Assembly: GCA_005656395.1 (NCBI GenBank)
Contig: SRSI01000004.1
Location: 1,674,001-1,738,000, forward strand
DNA length: 64,000 bases
Direction of reading: 5' to 3'
From: Strongyloides papillosus
Taxonomy: Eukaryota; Nematoda; Chromadorea; Rhabditida; Strongyloididae
This document shows positions 37,919 through 51,700 of this stretch, piece after piece. The number at the start of each line of letters is the position of its first letter. Within the stretch, counting starts at the first letter, position 1. The notes beneath the pieces are model-generated. The model searched no databases. It saw only the letters and a program-made list of their open reading frames with translations, and was not told the origin of the DNA. The position numbers and the translations under genes are program-made.

Positions 37919-39836
37919 TATTTACAACTAGATTCAAAAATTATATTAACTTTGTTCAGATCTAACATTACTCTTCTAACCGCTTTATAGGCATTTTCCT
38001 CATTCTATTTTTTGTTCATCTTTTCATTATTCATTTTAATATTACATTTTTATTTACGAGAAATATTATTTCAAAAAATAAAAAATTAAAATAAAATTTT
38101 AAAATATTTATATCTATTCTAATTTTTATTTTCTTTTTTATATATTCTTCTTTTACACCCAATTTTGCATACTTGCACTAATCTTCATGAATGTAAATGT
38201 TATTTTTAAAGTTGCTGTTTTTGCGATCATTTCTTTACGCTTATGATGATTTCTATATGTTAAATATTAACGAACATATTTTGTTAAAAAACTGAAAACC
38301 TAATAATGTCGTCAAATAATAGCATATATACATAAAAAGTTAATTGTCCTCATTCTACAAATACCTGACACTTTAACTCTTACTTTTAACGAAATGCAAA
38401 CAGAAATGCTAGATTGTGTTTAAAAATATTAATCGAATTGGTATATTAAATTACAAATTAGATCATCTTTTACAATTATTTTGTCCAAAAATATTAATTT
38501 TTAGAAGAAAAAGTCACGTATTGAGATAATTCTTTTTTCATCAGATTTACCTTACCCATGAAAATTAAAATTGATAAAAAAATACAAATTAATTTAATTA
38601 TAAAATTTAAGCCTCAAAAAGATTACACAATAAAAATAATAACTACAAAATAAAAAGTTTTTTTTTAATTTTTAAAATTATAATGATATTGTTTTACTAA
38701 TCATATTAATTTTAATTACAGTTTCAGTTGAATTTCTACACATGATATAAAAAGTTTTTAAATTAAGCTATTTATCATTACTTTTACTTAAATACTAACA
38801 TATATATCAAAAAATTAATTTCAGAAATTATTTTTAGCACTTATTTTTTTAAATATTAAAAAAATTTCCTATTTGTTTTCCATAACGGTCGTAAGTTTAT
38901 TAGGTAAGCTTTTTTGCTGTCAATATGATAATTTTAAAAATTTCCAATAAAAATATTTATTTGTTTATATGAATTAAATTAAAAATAGAATTATAATCAT
39001 TTATTCAAAACTGATAAGCAAAATATTTTTTAAGGAAAATAAATTTAATAATAAAAATTGTACCAAAAGGAGAATTTGATATATCAATATTCTTTGCAAT
39101 TAAAATTGTATTTATATTATCAATTTTCATTTAATAAAATTTTCACCCATTATAACTATTTTTTAAACTTATTGTGATTTATGTCAATGAGTATTTAATT
39201 TTATTAATCAAAAAAATTCTTATCGTTAACAATATCATTTTAATCAAGATATTTACAGTCCAAAAGCTAATACTTCATTTTTGTCGAACATTTATGAATA
39301 TTTTTTAATCGGGAAATTTTATTTACTAAAATTTATCTGGTAAGTCAAATAATATTTTTTATTTAATTACAATTATATAAATTAAAAGTAGGAAAAACAT
39401 AGTATGTTGTATCTCTATTGTGGAAGAGATATTATATCAATAACAAAACTAACAAAGAAACTAATTAATACTAGAAATTATATTTCAAGATTAAATGACA
39501 ATAATATAATTTTATTAAATCTAGTCTTAATGTCAATATATCTCAATAAATTTCTAAGTTTTGATTAAACTTAAAGAAAAAAATTTGATCATAACATAAT
39601 AGTTAAAATCACAGTTTATGCAGTATATTAGATATTTATTAAAATTATTTATACAGTTGACTGAGATTGTAAGATTTAAATGTCTCTTATTATGTTATTA
39701 TGCGTATAATGACATTATTAAATCATAATAATTTTTTATTTTCTACATAAAGTTTTATATATAATTTATACAAATTTACAGTATAATTTTTAATTTTTTT
39801 ATTTAACAAAAAAATAGATATAGTAAAATTGCTATA
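37919..39836. other. AT-rich intergenic DNA
   Basis: About 1.9 kb between the mariner relic and the next gene. No coding signal, tandem repeat or recognisable element. Confidence 0.5.
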
Positions 39837-40916
39837 ATGTATAGGTCTAAATCGTTAAACTACCACTACCTTACAAATGACGGTAGGATAAGCAATCGTT
39901 TTGTTGATCAAACTGTTTTTGATTATGGAACCGGAGAAATAAATCCTTATTCTTCTGTGTCAATATTAAACAATAAACAATTTTATGACATGAATATTGA
40001 TCAAAAATATCTTAGGTAGGTACTTAAATATATATTTATTTTAAAGTTTTTAGTAAAAAATATGATTTTCAATTTAAATTAATACCACGCATAAAATTAT
40101 CAAGACGTCACAAAACATTCTCAAAAAATGGAGATAGTCATTTTGGTCAAGAAATAAATATACAAAAATCATTTCAAGATATGAGTAACATTAATATTAG
40201 TAATAATACCTTTCCAGATGAATATAAAGGAAAAGTTAAATTTCGCGACAAAAAATCTAACAATTTTTCTGAAAATAATTTTTACACTCGATTTAGTGTT
40301 CAAAATAGTATTAATCAAAATTTGAATGATATTGATGAAAGGAGGAAACAATCAGTATCGCAAATTATAAGTTATTTCAATGAATTTAGTGACAAAAAAA
40401 AGGATTACAGTCGAAAAGATAAGAAATGCGATGAAAAAAACTTTATAAATAAAAACCAATCATTGGATGAAAATCAAAATATTTTTTATACAAGTTCTTC
40501 AAAAATTGATAGAAAAAAATTACTAAATGATTGCAATATTCAGGATATCGTATCAACTAGATCAATATTCTTTAAGAAAAATGATAATAATTATAATGGC
40601 AGAAAGAAAGAAGGAATAATATATAATAATAACGACTATTCTGTCACCATTAAGAATATTAATTATATTCCTGATAAATGGTATGTTATAGAATAAAATC
40701 TTATTTTCATTAAATTTTTTTAGCAACACAAATATAACTATGGATAAAAAAGAGCATATTTACGAGAAAGTGTCTGATGACATTATTTCTGATGACAAGA
40801 TATCATATAAACAACACATACCCCCATTTATAAGGAAATTTTCCGTATTTCCACCGGATTTAACTTTTAAGCCTAGATCTTTTAAATCATTTTTTTCCAA
40901 AAATACTATATATTAA
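39837..40916 (+). CDS. Uncharacterised Lys/Asn/Ser-rich protein
   Basis: I do not recognise this protein. Three exons, 39837-40015, 40054-40680 and 40724-40916, join in phase through GTAGGT and GTATGT donors and TTTTTAG acceptors (introns 38 and 43 nt), giving 332 aa. It has no signal peptide or transmembrane helix. The N-terminus (MYRSKSLNYHYLTNDGRISN) and C-terminus (PPFIRKFSVFPPDLTFKPRS followed by FKSFF) are the most protein-like parts. The middle is charged and Asn-rich (SDKKKDYSRKDKKCDEKNF), so most of it is probably disordered. It converges on the Wnt gene: only 114 bp separate its stop from the Wnt stop. The exact phase continuity of all three exons is the main support. Confidence 0.65.
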
Positions 40917-41030
40917 AATTTTTTTTTTATAAACTTTATTTTTGATAAATAAAAATGTTCTGCACTAATAATAACAATAAATCATAATAAACGTAATGAA
41001 ACAGTTATTATTCTAAAAATATTGTTAGTA

Positions 41031-42346
41031 TTACTTGCATGTGCTAATTCTGACCAACTCTTTGCATTCTTTGCATTTAACTTGACAACACCAAACAAAT
41101 TTGCAATGACATCTAACTATACGAACTTCTTCACGAGTGTTATATCCTCTACCACAACATAGTAAATCACAACTCTCAGTTCCCAGTGAATTTGGATTAC
41201 ATTCTCTTTCTTGTGTTCCGAAAATTCCAAGTGTCTCATTTCTTTCACAATAACTTGGTGATCTCGTAATATAGGCAATCTCTGTTCCTCTTAGTGGTAT
41301 ACGACGTTCACTTCTTTCCTTCCTCCTTAATCTCTTTTTAGATTTTTTAGCAACTTGAACAGAATAATGATCATAACGTTTTTTCAACATATCACCTATC
41401 TCTGAAAATTTCGGCATCTGTAACCAACAAGTTTTTAATTCGCAAGATCCACTAACACCATGACATCTACATTGTCTTCTCATATTTTGTGATATTGCCT
41501 AAAGTGTAGGTTTTTATATAAAAATTTTTTAAAAAAATAATAGAACTTACTTCTCTTCCAGCAAAATGATTATGAAGATTCATTAGGTGTTTTACATTCC
41601 CTGAAATATCATATTGTTCTCTCTCATATTTATCTAAAAATTCGCGTGCAAATTTAATGCCATATGTAATGTCGTCAGAACAACCAGCCCAAATAAATGG
41701 CTCATTTTTTTTTGGTATTATATCACCAGCTCCTTGTGATGCCTAAAAGGGATTTTTTTTATTTTATCTCAGTATATTTAAATCTTACACTATCAACAAA
41801 ACGTTGTTTTCCCGGTTGATTATCACAATCACATTCCGTCATATTTCCCATACTACATGCTTTTGTAATAGCATGTACTATTCCGGCACTTGTTATTGCT
41901 GAAACAAAAGCAGTTTCTTTGTTGGCCTGTTGTAATGTTTTTTCTAATGGTACAACAAATGTTCGTGGATTTCGTGAATTTTCATGTTCTAATGGTTCTG
42001 AACAGTTCCATCTCTCATCTTTAAATTGTTCTCTACATTCATATATAGATTCTTTGGCTCCTCTACTAACATGTGGCATAGCAAAAGGATATTGTTGGCA
42101 TAGTTGCTTTTGAATAGGATTTAAACCTGGTAAACGATCACATAAAACATGATATGGATTATCATTTTTCAATAAAACTTTATATGGTACATGATAATTT
42201 TGTGTTGATGTTGAGGCAAGAGCTCTAAAAATAATAAATTGATAAAAATAACCAATTAGTTTTACTTACAACCAATTCAAACTACTTGCTGCATTTGATA
42301 TAAAAATAATTAATGACGCAAAGAAATAAGGATAATTTATTAACAT
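41031..42346 (-). CDS. Wnt ligand (Wnt5/CWN-like)
   Basis: Secreted lipid-modified Wnt signal. Four exons join in phase: 42270-42346, 41789-42224, 41551-41742 and 41031-41498, giving 390 aa. Exon 1 is a signal peptide ([13 protein letters not shown]). Exon 2 has [32 protein letters not shown] and [19 protein letters not shown]. Exon 3 has [20 protein letters not shown] and [11 protein letters not shown]. Exon 4 has [16 protein letters not shown], with the Ser that receives palmitoleate, then CCGRGYNT and [20 protein letters not shown]. The cysteine framework looks complete. [12 protein letters not shown] and the [18 protein letters not shown] block are closest to Wnt5-type members in my reading. 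C. elegans has five Wnts (cwn-1, cwn-2, egl-20, lin-44, mom-2); cwn-2 is my first guess but it is not secure. Confidence 0.95.
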
Positions 42347-44009
42347 TGATACTTGATTTATTATTCTAATATTAAATAAAAGTATACTCATGCATGTATT
42401 TTTCTAAAAAATATAAAAAAAATATATTGTTTAAATATATAATAAGAGAGATGTAAATCAAATAACAGAAGATTTAGTATAATATTTTCTAAAATTTTCA
42501 CATTTTAAAAGATATAAATTTTTATAGATTTGTTGGCTAATTAGCTTTCCCCAACACATTATCGGTAACAAGAGGCATATGCCATAATTAAAATGTCAAA
42601 ACTTAAAATGAAATAAAATGTTAATGATCACATTTTAGATAAAATAAAACAACGGTTTGGTAATAAACTTAACATTTTCTTCATTATCTTTTTATTTCAA
42701 ATAAAAATTTATTATTAGGGGTAGGAGAGTGAAAAAAATATATAAATTGAATTGAATGCTAGATTATGATAGTGTTTTTGAGGTGTCTTATAATGGAATA
42801 TAATGTAAAATAGATATATTATAATAAATAACATACACCAATGTTTGTTATTTTAACAATTACAAGGTTTTTACAAAAAAATTTTAAAAACTAAAAATAT
42901 AAATGATAAAAAAAGGAGGAAGAAGACAAATTTATTAATACTATTAAAAAGGAAATCTTCAATAATTTTTAAATTTCATACATTTTTACATATTTGTATT
43001 TGTTCAAGTTTGTGATATTAGAAGATGATCTAAAGAATGTAACTTTCTTTAATGGTTTTAATTTTTAATTGAGCAATAAAAAGACTATATATTATGTCCC
43101 ATTGAGTGTAAATTTTGATTGCTTTTATGGTAATTACCCAACAGGACATGATATTGAGGTTTGTTTAATACCTTAAGAAATTATACATAAAGACTTGTTT
43201 AATTTATTGAAATTTAAATCATAAATTGTTTGTAATGTTTGTTGATGATGAGTTACATTTATTAGAATGTATCGCTTTGTGATTTTATTACTTAACGCCA
43301 AGAAATTATAATAAAAGAAGACTTTTAAATTTAATTCTAATTTTTTGATTTCCCACCAAAGTACCGCATTAAGAAGTGGTTGTTTACAATTTTCAAAATT
43401 AACCATCTCCATTTGATATACTTTATTTTCAAATATTTATCAATATAAAATCATGATATGTAAAATAAAATTAATTAAGATGATTTTTTATCAATTAAAT
43501 GCTGGAAACAACAATTGAAGTATCCTTATCTTTGTTTGTCTAATTTCAACATCAAGTAGAAATAATAGACATCACTTCAAAGTTAGAAAAAATAACTTTC
43601 TACACCACAGCTACATCCTCTTCTGTTTGTTCGCTTATGTAAATAATCTAAAAACAAGTAAAAATCTTTTTCACAAAATTTATATTTATCATTTAGTTTA
43701 TCTTTTGATAGTTGTAAAATATATATTTTCTTGTAATTTTCATTTAACTAAATAGTTCAAATGTTAGACTAGTAAGTTAACTAATTATTCTATATTCTAT
43801 AACAAATGTTGAAATTTTTCATTTTTTTATCGTAATTTACCACAAAATAATCCATTATAAGGTATATTGTAATCTCTTTATAATATATTAGCGGAGATTG
43901 TTTAAAACTATTTCAACACTAAAAAAAAGATTCTTCTGAGTATACTATTTTTATTTCAGATTAACCACATCAAATATATATACCAAATAGAAAAAATATA
44001 TTGAGCATA
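42347..44009. other. Divergent intergenic region
   Basis: About 1.7 kb between the Wnt start (minus) and the next plus-strand gene, so it should contain both promoters. A likely acceptor (TTATTTCAG at 43951-43959) precedes the right-hand gene by about 50 nt and may be its spliced-leader site. Short minus-strand frames at 43173-43412 and about 43597-43650 are unsupported. Confidence 0.5.
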
Positions 44010-45683
44010 ATGTATAATATAAATAACAATGAAAAAAGTTATAATGTCATAGAGGAGAAAGGAAGAAACAACGAAAATAATAACTTTGATAACAATAGGA
44101 CAATCAGTTGTGGAGGTGTTGAGGAGAACCTTCAAAGTGAAAAACAAAACTTGCAAACAGGTAAGAGATTAGGTGACTGTGGTTAGCAAGAACTTGACAG
44201 TTTAATTTGTTACTCTTAAATATATCCACTTACCCATTATTACTAATTAAAAATCGGTTATTTCATACAATATAATAATATTTTAACTACCAAAGTTCAT
44301 TAATATTAACAATTATCTAAAATCTATTAATTATAAGTATAAATTTAGAAGCACAACCAAAAATATCAAAAACTTATGAAACAATACCAAGGCTCCATAG
44401 AAAAATATTGACTACAAAAACACCAATGATCAAGAAGTATTGGGAGAAAAATATTGAGAAAGAAAATCTAGAAAAAGTATACATTAAATGTTTAGTTATT
44501 TTATTAAATTTTCTATTTTTAGCAAAAGCAAATTGAAAATATGAAAGAAAAGAAGAAATCATATGAATTTCCAAGATGGAGATCAATTGATGCAATGTCA
44601 GCCTCATTGGTAGCAAGTTCAAATCAAAAATCTTTAATTCCTAGTGATAGTACTATTCCTGATTATAGAAAACAATTAATTGATAATTCTGAACGTAATG
44701 CAGAAATTGAACGTAGTAAGATAAAAATGATGAATGAGAAAGCAAAGTTACTTAAAAAGGGAAAATCTATGGAAACATTGTCTGTACCCCCATCTTCTAC
44801 CCCATGGTACGATAGGGAACAAATAAAAGAATCCGTTAGTAGGGAATCTATATCTGACGTCTCTGGAACGAGAGAAAAATGGAAATCAGGTGCTGTATAT
44901 AATAAGAAGGGTTATTTACGTAGTAATTATAATATACCAACATCATATATGTCTTCTGAGAGAAGCCAAAGTGTATCAAATTTAGCCATCAAGAAAGGGA
45001 CTAACAATCAAATGTTGGGAAAAGAAATATTTGAAGAAGAAAGTAAAAGTTCACTACCTCAATCAATATTGTTACGTGATAATATTGAAAATAATTTATC
45101 ACCAATAGGAAATAATGTACCAGAAAATACTAAAAAAAGTACAGAGTTTAGTCGCAATGATTTTTTTATTAAACAAAATGAAGAACCAAATATAAGCCTT
45201 TCAAGTTCCAATCTTACACTGGAACACTATTATTTTCTAAAATTTCTTCATGAAAAAAAAAATCTTTGTCATGAATTTAATATCACAATACCAAATAATG
45301 TATTTCGTATGATGGAGGAGATAGTAAATTCTGATAGGTATTGTTTAGTTGCAAAAACTGATACTTATCCGATGTCTAAAAACAATTACGTAGAACGTTT
45401 GACACCATCCTTATCAGAGATATCTTCATTCCTCGATTCATCCCCAAAACAAGGTCGTTTTGTTAAAAATCAACATTCACTGAATTCGAGTAGTAACATT
45501 TTGAGATACAAGAAAACAAGTGACTGTTCTCAAATTCAAAACATTCAAACACCCGAATCAAACACAGAAAGTTTACATTCGAATTTGTCAAATGAGCATG
45601 AATATATTTTGTCAAATGTCAATCATGATAAACAACAGATGCATAAAAATAATTTTTATGGACATAATTATTATAATATATAA
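44010..45683 (+). CDS. Uncharacterised Ser/Lys/Asn-rich protein
   Basis: Not recognised. Three exons, 44010-44160, 44349-44476 and 44523-45683, join in phase to 479 aa. The N-terminus is Asn-rich. The second exon and start of the third encode basic helical sequence (MIKKYWEKNIEKENLEKQKQ, then ENMKEKKKSYEFPRWRSIDA). A second charged, possibly coiled-coil segment is RNAEIERSKIKMMNEKAKLL. Short aromatic/Pro motifs such as STPWYDREQIKES and REKWKSGAVYNKKGYL look conserved rather than random. The rest is Ser-rich with possible phosphorylation sites, for example SFLDSSPKQGRF. There is no signal peptide or membrane segment, so a cytoplasmic scaffold or cytoskeletal protein is plausible but unproven. 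The ATG at 44010 is chosen because an acceptor lies 50 nt upstream. Confidence 0.75.
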
Positions 45684-45854
45684 GTGATATAAAATATATG
45701 CTATGTAAAAACACATTTAAAAACACTTTTTTAGAAGGAAGCTTAGTAGCTACATTTTTATAATATATTAAAATGCTTTATATCTTGGCTACAAATAATT
45801 TTTATTTAAGGTACAAGAGATATTATAAGAAATCCATAATAAATTCCATATCAA

Positions 45855-47351
45855 TTAACTAACTAAAAAATATTTTTCTATTAATAAACACGAAAATAAA
45901 CTTACAAGTACATGATGTATAACACTGAGGATATAATGAGGAAATATTAGCTTTAATATATTCACAACTCCACCAACCAGATTCTAAATTGCAATTTTTA
46001 TAAAAGATATTAGAATAACATTGAATGTATGACTCCAAATTGGCACATTTCGTTAATGCCTCCATTGATTCTTCAAAAGTAATCCAACACCCATTAAGGT
46101 TGGTCTTTTTTGTTTGAAATATGTTTGATATACATTTATCATTTATCAAAAAGCCTTAAACAATTATTTTTTTAGTAAATACAAAATTTTTAAAATTAAT
46201 ATAAAAGTTTTTACACTTTTTTGTGGATTTAAGTGTTTGAATAACCAAATAACATTGTAAATTAAATTTTTTCCTATTCGTTCTTTCCAAAAAAACATAT
46301 ATAGTTGTTTTATAAAAAGCTATACTATGTGTCATCAAATTTTACAATTGTAACTTTTTACACAGAATCTATAAATAAATATACAAATATAATGTATCGT
46401 TTTGTTGGTTGCTAATTTCAAATATGAATATATACCTTTTTATTAATATTGTATTTTTAATAGAATTTAAATGTTTTATAGTATTATACGTTAACAATAA
46501 CTGCATAATTAACAATATTTATAATTCTCAGTCACTACCTTTTTGGCGTGTTAGCGATATTTGTAAGTGCAAAAACAAAATAATTGATGGAAAGCATTAG
46601 TATTTAAGAGAAGTAAGAAATCTTATATATTACCATTATTAAAAACATTATTTTAAACTGAATTAGTTCCATCTTCTTAAATTCCCTATATATTTAATAA
46701 TCATTTCGTCATCCTATTTCTTTATTAATATCTTTTTTCATAAAAATACTAACTACTCTTCAGATTTTATATACTTTTCTATAACTAACAAACATGAATA
46801 ATAAATTTTAGAAAACCATCTAATGAGTTTTTTATATATTTGTTATTAGTAGTATATTTTTATTTAAACATACTTTCTAATCCTGCACCACAAATAAATG
46901 TTAATTGTTTAATAAAGCTTGATATCTCATAAACAATTTTTTGGTTTTTTAGAAAATTATATAAATAATTTATTGATAAACACGATGAAAATGTATTTCC
47001 TAGACAATTTTTATAATTTGTATAACCACCACATATCTTTAAAAGATCTTTTTCATCACCATTTTTATATATATCCTCAATAACTTGTATATAACAATTG
47101 ATATTGTTTGAAATAGTATTACTATTACAAATAGTACTGTTAATATTTATAGAGTTTAGTAAATTTTCATTACAACATTCCAGTATTCCGATGTTACAAT
47201 CATCTATTTTGGAGGAGTCACAGGAAAATGTAAAAAATATTTTTATATTAACAATAACTAAAATTTAATAATAATTTTTATTGTTTAAAATATTTTGTAT
47301 ATTTTTCTACTTACGAAATAAAATATACCATTTTGAGGTATGGAAAAACAT
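45855..47351 (-). CDS. Secreted Cys-rich protein, DUF19 (T20D4.11)-like
   Basis: Predicted secreted protein of a nematode family of unknown function. Exons 47315-47351, 46874-47257, 45906-46154 and 45855-45862 join in phase to 225 aa. A signal peptide (SKWYILFLIVNIKIFFTFS) is completed across the first intron. The mature part carries many cysteines in the DUF19 pattern (CNIGILECCNENLLNSI, NCYIQVIEDIYKNGDEKDLL, CGGYTNYKNCLG, FICGAGLE|SFLINDKCISN, CWITFEESMEALTKC, GWWSCEYIK). The 719-nt intron (46155-46873) is the weakest junction: its acceptor is TTTAAG, but phase and the continuous CGAGLESF motif support it. The last, 8-nt coding exon depends on a 43-nt intron; reading through instead would end the protein at 45859 with a hydrophobic tail. 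Confidence 0.7.
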
Positions 47352-47954
47352 CCTAAATTATATAATTTCCTTATTTTAATACAAAACAATATTTAAAACT
47401 TCTATATATAAATTATAATTTTTACTTATTAAATTTAAACATATCACAGGCATAATACTTTCTTATCATTTTTCTTTGAGATATTTTGTTTAATGTTGAT
47501 AATGTTATTTATAAAATCATACACTTAATGTTACTTATCTTTTTATTAATGGCGACCATTAATTAATATCAGTTTAATGAAGTAAATTTTCCCACAACGA
47601 TAATCTGTTTTAATTGTACTGCGTTTCAAAGAGAGTTGTTCTTTGAGATTAAGGAAAATGTGTTCATTTACTAACCTATTACTTCCATTAATTTAAGAGT
47701 ATATTTATCATTTTTAATTTTTTTAAAAGCATTATGATATAGAGAAATAATTATTCAAATAATATGTATAATTCTACTTAAAAGTATGAACTTTAGAGAA
47801 ACTTTTTTTTGGATGGCAATATTAGTATCCAAAACAAGGAAAATAATAATATCAAGGAAGTATGCAGAATTGTCATCTTTTTTTATCTTAAGACAACTAT
47901 TTTAAAGAAAAAATATTTAAGATAAATTATTTTCTCTCTCTCAATTAATATAAT

Positions 47955-47994
<40 letters not shown>

Positions 47995-48745
47995 GTAATA
48001 AATTTTATTCATTCAATGTTTCGTCAATGAATAAAATTACAAGCAAAATATAATGTTAATGTCATGTGAAATTTTCTATTTCCCCTAAAGATTTAGACTC
48101 GTTTTTGTATATTTTACATAATAATCACAATAATATTATTATTTCTTTTATTATTTATTTGTTAATAGAATATATTCAAAAATTATATAAATGAGAATAT
48201 ATTCAAATTTTTTATTTTTGATTTTTATCAAATTTGTTAATATTTTCCTTTTATTTGTATATATTTATATAAAGATTATATTTAATAATGCTAATTTTAT
48301 TCCTACAAATGACGTTATCATTTTTGCATAAATATTTTTTGGAATGAAATATGAGTTTAATATTGAACCAATCATATTTGTGATTTTCACCACATTATTT
48401 TTTTAATGATAAATTATAAATATATCAATATTTTCAAATATTACTTAATTTTTAAAAGATATGTTATCATATGGCACGTCTATAAACTATTTATTTCATT
48501 TGAACTTTAATTTATGGGTTAGTATATTATCATTATGTTTTTAACATGCATTCGTTTTCATGAATAGTCATTTCAACATCTTTTAACATTAAAAATATTA
48601 ATTAAAATTTTTAGATAATTTTGTTAAAAGTGTATTCCTTGTAGGATTACTAAATTTTTGTATTATTTATATTTGGTAATGAAAAAAACAAGTCAATTCT
48701 TTTTAAAATAATAAAATCAAAAGTTAATGTATATATGAAGTAAAT
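47352..48745. other. Divergent intergenic region
   Basis: About 1.4 kb between the DUF19-like gene (minus) and PDZD8 (plus), holding both promoters and a TA microsatellite at 47960-47989. No gene seen. Confidence 0.5.
47960..47989. repeat. (TA)n microsatellite
   Basis: An uninterrupted run of about 15 TA dinucleotides in intergenic DNA, a likely length-variable locus. Confidence 0.9.
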
Positions 48746-51700
48746 ATGTTTGAATTTCTTGTTGGTTTTGTACTTGGTGCTCTATGCATTGTTACATTAG
48801 TCTTTTCATTTATATATATACAATTTTCACAAAAAAATACACCACCAAAATTGACAGATCAATTTCATAATTTAGAAATGCCTGAGGTCAGTTAAATAAA
48901 ATTATAATAAATGGATATAATCTATCTATTAAATTATAGGAATTAAAAAAATTTTTGAACATAAATGATAAAGCAAATATATCAACATCACGGGTAGAGT
49001 CATGCTTCTCAATATCTGCTCTATTACATTTCCTTTTTCAAGAACACAAAGATACGAGATTCTTTCGACGTTGGCTTCATAAAAGACTCCAACTAGAGAT
49101 TAATGATATAACATCTAGAAATGCTGCTGCCCACTACATCATTCATAGTGTTAAAATAAGAGATTTAGATGTTGGAAATAAATTTCCAATTATTAAAAAT
49201 ATATCTGTAGAAAGTATTAAAATGTGTGATGATGATAATTCTGTTGAATCGTTATCATTGTTAGTTGATTTAGTCTATACTGGTAACTTCTATACATCTA
49301 TTTTTGCAAGTACTATTTTTGGGGATACTTTTATTGGAGTAAAAGTTACAAATTTAGAGGGTAAAGCTAAAATTATTATGTCTAGAAATCCATATCCTCA
49401 TTGGGCTTTCTCTTTTACAAATGTTCCACATTTAGAGTTGGCATTTGAAACACAATTAGGTGGTGTTGCTGCTCAATATTGTACACCAATTATTGAAAAA
49501 CAATTTAGAAATGTTATACAAAAAAAACAAGTTTGGCCAAATTATAAAGTACGATATCGTCCTTTCTTTCCAAATCCATTAATGCAACCTACAACATCAC
49601 CAAAAACATTTAGTCATGTAGATATAAAAGGTGGACTTCAAGTAAATATTATTCAAGGATCTCGTCTCCCTATCGAAATATTAAATGGAAAAAAGGCAAT
49701 TGTATATTGTGCGGTATTTTTAGATCCAAAACCATTTGCAAATTTTAACGCTAATTGTAATCATGTCAGTACAATTATGATTAATTTTCCACGTCATGAC
49801 AATAAAGAACCACTAGGATTAACATTCACCAAACATTGTGATGATTTTGGTGGTAAAAAAATTAAAATTGAAAACGTCGCAATTAATTCATCAGCAGCTG
49901 ATGCCGGATTTTGTCAAGGTGATGTTATTTTATCGGTAAATAATGTTGTAGTATCAAACTCTAATCATGCAGTAAAACTTTTAAATACAAAAGGAGACCT
50001 ATCTGTTTTGGTTGAAAGAGAAAACGATGACTTATTTAGATCAGATACACCCGATTTGATACAGGAATGTTTTGATGAAGAGATAGTAGATATTGAATTT
50101 GACATTACAAGAGAAAATAAAGATAATACTACATTAACAACAATATCAAAAGAGAAAGACGATAAAAAGGAGGACACTACAATTGATTCAGACATTCCTC
50201 TTGTCTCTAATGATAACATATCATTATCAGATAGCTTAACTAAATCATCTTCAGATGATACAACAATTGATAAATCGTCTCTACAGGAAGAGTCACCAAA
50301 AAAAGGTGAAGATAAAAGTAGTGAGATTATTATTTCACAAGATATCAGAAAAGTAGGTTCTGAGATAAGGCCAATGTCAATGATTGAGGCATCCCCTATA
50401 GAAAAAGTAACAAAATGGAATAGTCTTGATAATTTAACTTGTCATCCAAAAGATAAAATTGATAGTAATATAATTAATAATTATGGTCAAAATGATGAAA
50501 AATCAATCTCTAATAGTTCGAATATTTCTACAAGTAAAAATGAACTAGATAACTTATCAATTGTAACAGATGAATGTTCGGAGGATGCAGATTCATTAAC
50601 AGAACTAAAAACTGGTAAAAAGCGTACAAAAATAGTAGCAAAGTGTGCACAAATGGTAAATAGGTTTGCAGTAACAAAATCAAAGGTAAATAATATAATA
50701 AAATCAAGGAGAGATAAAAATATTGAAAATGATAATGAAAAAAATGATGAACATGAGGAAATACAGGAGGGAGAAGAAGCCACAGAGGAGAATATGTTCA
50801 ATAGTGAGTATGAGAATCTTTATACAAAAGATCCTATTGTTAATTCTCTCACTGATATGAAACTACATAAACGTCCAACATCTTTAGAGGTACCAGTTGT
50901 TGATGGATTTAAAAGTAAAGTTAAAAATGTAGCCAAAGGTATTAGAACTAAAAGAAGTACAAATGATAGTATATTAAATGAAAAAGAGACTTTTAGTGAA
51001 TCGTTTAGTCAAAATAATATTAATGTATTCGCAAAAAACACTAGCTCAGTAAATTTAAAATCAAAAGTTAAATGGAATGATGAACTTTATTTTACACTAG
51101 AAAAAAATTGTACTAAATATTTAAATATTCTTGTTTATGCTAAGTATGATGAAACTTCCGAGAATGAAAATAAAGAAGACAAAAATAAAAATGAAAAAGA
51201 AAACAATCCAAAAAATAAGTCATCAAAGGATACTGTTGATGAGATTGATTCAGGCCCTATATTATTGGGATACGTAAGTTTAAATAAGATATTAACATTT
51301 ACTTTAACTATTTATTTTAGACAAGTATTTTTGTTCCTCAAATAATTGATGATTGTAATTTAACATTATCAAAATGCCATTGTGAGGTATTTGATCTTCG
51401 TCCAACAAAAAATTCAAACTTTCAATTTACCAATTTATATAACATCTCACATAAACCTGGTTTTGATAAAAGGTTATGTTTTGGTGATCTTAAAATTTTC
51501 TTTCGATATCTAGAGAAGGGTTTAACTGATGATATGTTACATAAAAATGAAATTATTAATGAGGAAAAGAAAAATCGCAATGAAATTCCAATTGAATCAT
51601 CTAAAAAAGTATTGATGGTTCCTGAAAATAATGGTAAACAAAAGCAAGGATTATCGGAGAAGGTGGTAAAAGAAAGGTATCAACACACTTTTAATACTAT

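Noticed and set aside
43173..43412. 79-codon minus-strand frame between Wnt and the next gene
   Set aside because: AT-driven composition, no signal peptide, no junctions, no homology recognised.
43597..43650. Possible terminal exon after a TTGTTTTAG acceptor on the minus strand (RTNRRGCSCGVESYFF)
   Set aside because: No upstream exon with a matching phase could be found; the stretch is too short to stand alone.
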